This document shows, piece after piece, positions 56,501 to 64,000 of a stretch of 64,000 nucleotides of DNA. Source of the stretch: Certhia americana (taxonomy: Eukaryota > Chordata > Aves > Passeriformes > Certhiidae); contig CM031879.1 of NCBI GenBank assembly GCA_018697195.1, positions 45,840,048-45,904,047 on the forward strand, written 5' to 3'. A program made the position numbers and the translations under genes. Numbering within the stretch: position 1 is the first letter of the stretch; each line of letters starts with the position of its first letter. Under the pieces are notes generated by a model, which was not told where the DNA came from, searched no databases, and saw only the letters and a program-made list of their open reading frames with translations.

Positions 56501-59421
56501 TCCCCTCACAGTAGCAGGAACTGATTTATTTTTAAACATTTATTTACTCTTTAAGATCGTATGTGTCCAGCTTTACACATTCCACTTCATCACCTGATGA
56601 TTTCAAGAGGAATAAAATATTTTATTTACCCTCCACTTACAACCTAAAGGGAATTTTCTAGGGTTACGAATCATGGGCTGACTTGACTCCTACCACCCTA
56701 CCCTATAGCTAGGCAGCTTTCCTCACCCCAGGAAAGTATGATTCCTTAAATGGTTCCTTGAAGAGAAGGTTTAGCTGGTTTTGAACCTTTTAATTATGGA
56801 CCATTCCTTTTTAAGTTTGTTGGGCTTTTTACCATACTTTCAATTCAGCCACTTCCCTTCAGAAGACCAACCATTCCCACACATCCTAAACTTCCCTGCT
56901 TTATCACTTCCTTCCATTATTTCTACTTTTAAGGATAATGTCATTTTTTTCTGGCATCAGACTAACATACTCCTGTGCAAGTTCACTTCAAGACTTGATT
57001 TGATGACCCACTTCCTTTGATGCCGACAACAAAATCATCTGCTATTGCAAAACTGCTCTTTGCAGCTACAAAGAAGTGCCCAGTTTTAATGATGATGAGG
57101 GCATCTTCATTACTATATTGGGACTGCCTTTGCAGAGAAAGTACAGTGCTGCAGTTCTTACACCCTTTTCTCAAATGTCTTGGTTACTGCTGTTTGCTGC
57201 AACATCAGTAGTTCTGTGTCATTTTTGGTGGATGCTGACTTTGAAAAGGGAAGGTGGACAAACAGCTTTTTGCAGATTTCTTCTTTTGCAGCATATCAGG
57301 TTCCTTACCAAACCCAGACTTTCACTGGACTCAGTGGTTTCTCTCATCAGGAAATTAAGAATATCTTTCCATTGGGTTCCACACAGTTATGTTGCCTCCT
57401 AGGACCATCCAGTCTTCCATCAGGGACTGGTTTAACATCTTAGAATTGCCAGATAGGGAGGACTTCATCCCTTCCACTTTCACAAGCCCTCTTGAGCTTT
57501 TTGTCTTCTTTTATTTACTCTGGTTGAAAACCACAGGATGAATTTACACTAATTCCAGGACCCGTGAATTTATGCACTCCCATTCCAAACGAAAGTTCAT
57601 ATGGACAAAAACTCTTGAGAAAAGCTCATGCTTCCAGCTACCCACACTTTTCATTTTGCTTGCAGGTTTAGAGTCAGTTACCATGCATGTGTTCTCTAGC
57701 ATCATCCGCACTTCCAAAGAGACTCAGCTATGGCAAGGCTTTTGCCTGCTCTGTTCTTCTACTCAACAGGTTTTCTTATCTCATTTTACTCCTGGTGCTA
57801 TGTATTTTCCAGTATTCACTCAGAGTCAAGGAGCCAGCTTCATCCAGCATCCATTCATAGGTTGCTTCACAGGAGTAAGGGAAGCATCCCTATAACACAA
57901 CAGCTGGCTACAGCTGGATCATGCCAAAGCATCCTGGAGAATGTGTCCTCTGTGCAAGGGCTTGCTCAGGTAGCTCAGAAATGACTAGGCAAAAGCCTAC
58001 TTAAAGGAAGCACACATTGCAAATCAACATTACCCTTATGTGTGGGATTTGGCCATATACGGTGTGGCTTAGAACACATTTCCAATGATGGGAAAACCTT
58101 TCTCGGAATGGTCTGGTGACCACTCCATTTTTCAAGGGCTTCTGGTCATGCAGAAACAAACGAGATGTTATTTGGGAGTGACTGGTCATCCCCATTACAA
58201 ACTGGAGGTAGATTTAGTGACCCCCCTACAGCTTCAGGAAGGACTCCCTCTAACAGGCATGTCTGGCTCAGTTATTTTATCAGCCATGCTCCTCACAGAG
58301 TTTTCACTTCTGCACCCCAATAGTCCCTGGATAATATCCATAGCAGCGTATTTTGAACTGGCATTGCTTTTCAGGATGACCAAGAAGATCTGCAAATGTC
58401 ACTCTGCTCACAAATTGCAGATTAGTCCAATTGCAGAAGGTAAATTACAAGCATCCTGGACAATCATCATACAGAGTCAGAGCAAGACACCTCTCCTACC
58501 CACCATGCTACCCACCAGGGCTTGGAGGGAAGAGCACAGACCTATATGGGGAAAGGCTCTGGCTCTTTCATAGGTGTGGTTTAGATATACTAGGCCCTGA
58601 ACACCAGCACATTGTAGAAAAGTCAAAAAGCTCCTTATTTTTACCTAGAGCCTCCCAGAGATATATTTGCAGGCATAAGTATGCAGACATCTTGGACCTG
58701 CACAAGCTCCCATTTAACACAACAGAATAGGATGTTATACTAGAAGTCAGCACTGAGCACCAAGCACAGCCCCATCTCCACATAACATGTGAGCGTCCTC
58801 AGAATGGAAACCTCTTGCTCCTCAGCCTGTCCTCCCCCCATCTGCCTTCCCCAGATTTCTGACAACTTTGGCTCAATGTCCCCTCACTCTTCCTAGTAAA
58901 CACAGCTTTTCCTCTGTTCAGTATTGCTGTTACAGACTGTATCACCCTGCTCTTACAAGTCCCCATGCCAGAAACCTCTTCTCTCCCCCTACAAACCCCC
59001 ACAGGCCACCATTGCCTCTCAGAAGAAGGGACTGTGTCCTCAGCAAGTGGGTGCAATGGAGATAGAGATGGCTCAGATGAATCCCACATCACAAAGGGGA
59101 CTCCCAGAGGAGCACCAGAGGAATCATATAAAAAAATTTCTTGCCTCTTTCCTCCATCCTCTATGCTTTCTGTCGGGAGGTAGCTCTTCTTATTTGCCCC
59201 ATCCCACCCTATACCCTGCACCTAAATATGTCTTCAGGATGGGGAAGCATCTGTGCAGTGGGTGGTGATGCGGGGGTGCAGCCAATAAGGCTGCAGCCTA
59301 AAACGACTGAAAGAGAGATTTGATAGCGATAGGACCTGCGTGCTTTGAGCTTTTGCTGATAAGAAAGGCACAGAGCAGTTCAAGGGGCATTCCGGAAGTG
59401 GATTTTGTGTGAAGGGGTGTA
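53516..59421 (-). other. GRIN2B: GRIN2B upstream intron: X-box-like hairpin, otherwise nothing
   Basis: No exon or identifiable retroposon was found. The point of note is the inverted repeat with an X-box-like half at 53856-53880. The 162-codon frame at 58085-58573 has no domain I recognise. Confidence 0.75.
53856..53880. promoter_or_regulatory. Inverted repeat containing an X-box-like site
   Basis: GTTTCCAT (53856-53863) and ATGGAAAC (53873-53880) are perfect inverted arms with a 9-bp spacer. The right arm belongs to ACTGCCATGGAAAC (53867-53880), which is two mismatches from the X-box palindrome. It is weaker than the other four sites. Confidence 0.35.
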
Positions 59422-59515
59422 TTGGGTCTGATGAGATAGAGTTCATTTTTGCCTTAGCAGCCCTCACAGTGCTGTGCTTTGCATTGGTAGCTGGAAGGGT
59501 GCTGATAATTGTGCT
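59422..59515 (+). mobile_element. LTR-like dispersed repeat fragment
   Basis: 'ttgggtctgatgagatagag', 'cttagcagccctcacagtgc' and 'tgtgctttgcattggtagct' align base for base over most of their length with 11543-11640. It is the 5' part of the same LTR-like family, with different truncation. It is antisense to GRIN2B. Confidence 0.7.
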
Positions 59516-62500
59516 GCATATCTTGAGCTGGCAAGAACAGAGAATTGCTGTTCTATTTGGAGTCAGAGAGCAGAAAGTTCTCCCACTAACATGTACAAAG
59601 AATCAAATATTTGAGAAAACTTACAGAAGATAAATACTTGAAAAACACCAGTTTGGGAGACTGCATTTTTTGCTTGTCACCTACTCAGCTGGCAGGCGAG
59701 GGATCTGGAAGAGCTGCACAGACTCTCTGCAGACCAACCAACCTGCCTCATTTCCATCCACAGTTGTGACAGGCCTGACACATTCACAGTGGACTTCTCA
59801 TGCCATAGAATCAACAATTTCCAGCAGAAAATTGTTCCACTGGAAAATTTTCCAGGTAGTTCTAATAACATTTAGAAACGTTTTGTAAATACCAGTACGT
59901 TGGGCATATATTAATATGCTATTCATATTCTATAATCTCCAGATACTTTAAGCGCCTGTCTCTAAAGAAAAGATAGAATATGCCCCTTAAAATGCCAATC
60001 ACAGTAAAAATGACAAATGATCAGCACAAGCTTTTGCAAGAGAAGCTCATCTGTGGACTCTAATTTTCATTCTTGTTCTGATCGTATGGGTGACTGCAAA
60101 GCAGTTTCTGCCATGCTTGTGAAGAGCCTCATTGGAGTCCATAAGGATCTGCTGACAAGCTGTAGACACAGGCATTATATCAGCACACAGAACCCAAGTG
60201 CGCCATCCCTGGACGTTTTCCTGTCACACAGAAGAGTGTGGATATTGCACATGCGTGCTGGATTGCAGTCTCAACATCATCTTTTTTTGAAAGCTCTCCT
60301 CAACCCTATGAGCTCTCTCCTGTGGAACTCCATGGCTAGAAAAATTAAAAATTTGTTTCCTTGAAATGCTACATTTCTGCTTTTCCTAGAGGCAGCTACA
60401 ATTCTTTCTCTGCGATCTGAAATTGCAGCAATAATTATATTTCCTACTTTGTTCACTGTAGTTGACTGTTTTGGCAGTCATCCTGTAGCAGTAATCCACA
60501 CATAAAGAGTCATCTTGCATTTTTCAATCCAATTTAAAGGGAATTGTTTTTCAAGGAAAGCAAGAAGGTGAAAATGTTCCCCTCTGGCAAAAACTTCAAG
60601 TACTTCAGTATTACATGCGAGAATTTTACCTACCTGTCTTATTCATTGTTGCATTTTACAAGCACTAATTTAAATTCTTTGCACTTCTAGGAAGGCCTGA
60701 GACTTTCTTCATGTGGTTTTTTGCTTAGTCCTCCGGTACTTCTCCCAGACACTTGGAGAGAGAACTTCAGTTCTCTCTTTCCAGATGATGCTCAGAGCAC
60801 CAAGTTTTGTTCTCATTTTGTTCTGGGGCTATTTGTTCATTCTATAATAGGGGAAAGGATGCCATAGAAATTAAGACAAGGCTGTATTAGGAGGCAAGAA
60901 AATAATTATTCATTCTTGCCATCAGCTCATTCATTTGGTTTTATTTACACCAGTTGCCCCAAAGTTTTCCTTCTAATTTTTCACTGTAGTACCCAGAAGC
61001 CTTTAATAATGGCATTTACATGTATAATGTAGCATTATTAATGTTAAACAAAGCTTTTGAAGTCTCCTCCACTCTGAAAGCCCCATACCCATTTCAGAAC
61101 AAATTATTGTCACAGTAACTTCTGCCAGATACACACACATCACTGCTATTTTATTAGTTTTGAGTACGTTTTCTTTTTTCTCATGCATTTTTAATCCTAA
61201 TATTCTATAATTTATACGAGAAGCACAAGAGGGAAGGTACTGTGACCAGAAACAGTATAGTCAGGACAGACAAAGCAAGGTGACTAGAGATTCAGCCTTT
61301 AAATGCAACAGGATTTATCAGACAGGACAAGCACCTGAAATAATAGAATAGCATTACAAGAAAGTAAAGTTTCAGGATATCTTACAACAACTAGAAGAAG
61401 AGAGTACTGAAAATTTAGGAAGCAGAACTGTTGTTTGGGAAGCATCCTGCCTCCCATCCCAGCACATCTTATGTTTTCAGCCAGTTTACACCACCAAAAC
61501 CTGCACATCATCTGAGGAAGCTTCAGATACATCTGTTGTGATTACAGGAACTCTTATGAGCTTTGTTCTTTTTCTTTTTTAGGTGTTATTTTAATGGGCT
61601 TTTCTATCTCCCAGGCATGCAATGGTTCAGACATCAGTTGTTTCTACAAGACCTCTGCTGCATCCATCCCTGTGACCCAGCTACTGCTCTGCTCAGCAAG
61701 CCAAACTCACTCCAAGCCCTGTCCCACATTTGTTCTCTGCTACTGGGGCCTGTTTGAGCATCCCTGTGCAGCTGGGCAGGCAGGCTGATGGAAACCCCAG
61801 GGCACTCCTACAGCAATTACTCTGCATGCTGCAGCTTCTCAGGGATACAGTAACTGTTCCCCGGAGCTAATAACCCACCTGCTCAGTATCACAGCCCAAA
61901 ATCTTGCTGTGTGCTTCCTACAGGAATGCAGGAAAGGGACAAAAGCCTAATAGATAAAGCCAACGTAAATTGAAAACAGAGGGGGAAAAAAGAGTAACAA
62001 AGAGTTTTTGTACCATACAGGCAATCCTAGAAATTTTCTGCATCTTACACTCGTGTATCATCTCCAGGGCATCTTAATGCCATTTCATGGCCTCCCACTG
62101 AAACATTTGCAGGACAGGCTTGAAAGACCCCCTCACAACAAGGCCATCACCAGCAATAGATCAGCTGGAGCTGACCTCAAGGCCCTTGTTCCAACACTGC
62201 ACTACCTTACTATTTAATTTTTTTTTTCCTATTGTCCCAGGACCTACCATGGCCTTCCATGACACTATCTGGCACTACCAAGTGCAGATTAGCTCCATCA
62301 TCTTTGCAACTACCCTTCAATCAGGGATGAATACCTGCACCTCTTACCCACATCTCAGAGCCAAAAACAGTCCCTCAGGACAGCACAAGGCATGTTGTGT
62401 CTGTGTCAGGGCCAGCTCAGTTAGGCACTGCAAGTAATTCCCAGGGCCTATAGATCTTCTCATTTCCAGTGGAGAGTCTCTGAGAAATATCTTCCCATAG

Positions 62501-64000
62501 AGAGATGCAGAAGAGGCAAAAAAGGGATGAGGATGGATGACACAACTGGAAAAGTCCTCCTGATATTTAACTAAATAAATTACTATTCTCCTGAAGAAAA
62601 GTGACGATTAGGACTTCAAAGGTCAGGGGCTGGATAGAGAAGGGGAAGAGGGAATAATTGTTAGGCTACTTTTTCTTCCTGTCAAAGAATGAGGGGATAT
62701 TAAAATGAGAATACCAAGGAGCAAGTTTCCAACAAATAACTTCTTCACTCTATGAGCAGTTATGTGATGAAATTCCTTTGGTTTTGGATGCTAAAAATGT
62801 GCCTGGGTCCACAAATGCCAAGAATTTGCATGTTAGTAAGAGTATGGAAGAAAAAGCCATCAAGCACTACTAAATGCGAAGACACGCTGTCTTAGAGACT
62901 TCATAACTCATGGGATGCTTGGAGAATATTCTGAGGAGACTCTAATTGATCCTCTATCAATTGCTGTTGGATGTAAAATCCTGGACTAAATTTTTTTTTT
63001 GCATATATATATATAAACAAGTTCACACATCATTACCAAAAAATTCTAAAACAACATTTAACGTTACTGGACAACTTTTAAGTCTAATGGGACAATGTAA
63101 CAAAGCTCCTACCACTATCAGTCAAACCAATATACAAGTTCACCCACCTCTTTTTATTTCAACACTGCATCATTAAACAGAAAGAAGGCTTTTGGCTTCC
63201 TGGAGAAAAGGCAGGACATTACCGCTGTCCCACAGCAGCCAAACATGCAGAGCACCTGGGTTTGAGCCCAAGGACTTCAGCCATGGAACATCACTCTGCT
63301 TGCTCTTCACTTCACAGCCAACTGCCCCCAGCTTCAAAGCATCTTTTATGAAAAACAGCAATGCTGTAAAATGGCTAGGACAGAACATGCTCTGAGGCCA
63401 ATCATTTTCTCAACCAAAATTTATACCTTCATCTCCACTCCAAATACAATTATTTTTGTCCTCCCCTGATTTTCTACCCTCTGCTATACATAAAACTCCC
63501 AAACCAATCCACAGGGTTAAAAACTGGTCCTGGGATAGTATCCCATTTGGCCAGGGGAAGAACGAGCATGGAAACCTCATCTCATCACCTTTTCATTTCT
63601 GACCTGATGGGTAGAAAATGCTGGATTGTACTGTTCTGCCACATATCACCTCACACTGTCAGGATGACACTCCTCTGGGACAGCAGATCTGCTCCCAGTT
63701 TCTGACAATACCCAGCCACCTAGACCTGCTCAATATGGGCATGCCTCAATTTCTGCAAGTTTCTAGTGCTTCCTGTGCCAACTCTTTTCCTACTCCCTTG
63801 GGTCAGATGCATAGCCCAGGGAAGACAGTTTGGCTGGGGGCATCCCTGTGTCAGACTAATCTCAGCTGCCACAGGGGCCCTGGGAGTCTGTTAGCAGCCA
63901 GAATAAATTGAGGTGGGTCTGACTCATGCCAAATCCAAAGCTGGCAAGGGGAATATACAGATGCAGAAGTGGTTCAAAGCCAATTGCCTGCTTCAGCACA
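59516..64000 (-). other. GRIN2B: GRIN2B upstream intron, window end: nothing recognisable
   Basis: This is AT-rich sequence with T runs (about 62218-62228 and 62990-63000) and an AT dinucleotide tract (63002-63015). The preceding GRIN2B exon (signal peptide to residue 137) is not present, so the intron continues beyond the window. Confidence 0.78.

Noticed and set aside
58085..58573. 162-codon open frame
   Set aside because: No recognisable family; length is within chance expectation for 64 kb in six frames, and there are no credible splice sites giving a larger product.

Overview
This window is vertebrate nuclear DNA, almost certainly from a bird and probably a passerine. The evidence is a spliced glutamate-receptor exon flanked by very long introns, several 5'-truncated CR1 LINE copies ending in the avian ATTCTGTG-type 3' microsatellite, a tRNA-Ile-derived SINE with a CR1 tail (TguSINE1 type, a family known from passerines), and LTR sequences of a kind I recognise from passerine genomes. 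Nothing looks prokaryotic, and there is no complete gene.

The only protein-coding sequence I can support is one 599-bp exon on the minus strand at 30769-31367. It encodes residues 138-336 plus two bases of codon 337 (human numbering) of the NMDA receptor subunit GluN2B (GRIN2B). This is the second half of the amino-terminal (ATD) domain. Both splice sites are clear and the reading frame is intact. The next exon downstream in the gene (lower coordinates) and the previous one upstream (higher coordinates) were not found. The window is therefore the ends of two large introns, at least 30.8 kb and 32.6 kb, around this exon.

Layout by + coordinate: 1-30768 is the intron that follows the exon in transcription. 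It carries most of the retroposons: CR1 at 3612-4264, 10682-10990, 12479-12748, 14977-15210 and 19811-20228; an LTR-like fragment at 11543-11690; and the SINE at 24028-24176. The region 31368-64000 is the intron that precedes the exon. It is poorer in recognisable CR1 (one copy, 52796-53515). It holds a solo LTR-like element (about 38018-38376, in sense with GRIN2B), a second LTR-like fragment (59422-59515), a CpG-dense island with a pentanucleotide array (40060-40430), a second smaller GC-rich patch (45590-45900), and several simple repeats and G-rich tracts.

The least expected signal is a scatter of five RFX/X-box-like palindromes. Four have at most one mismatch to GTTNCCATGGNAAC; one perfect copy and one one-mismatch copy lie in the two GC-rich patches. 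They are candidates for intronic regulatory elements or internal promoters, but this is inference. I see no evidence of a new multi-gene system. The longest other open reading frames are chance frames in GC-rich or repeat DNA.
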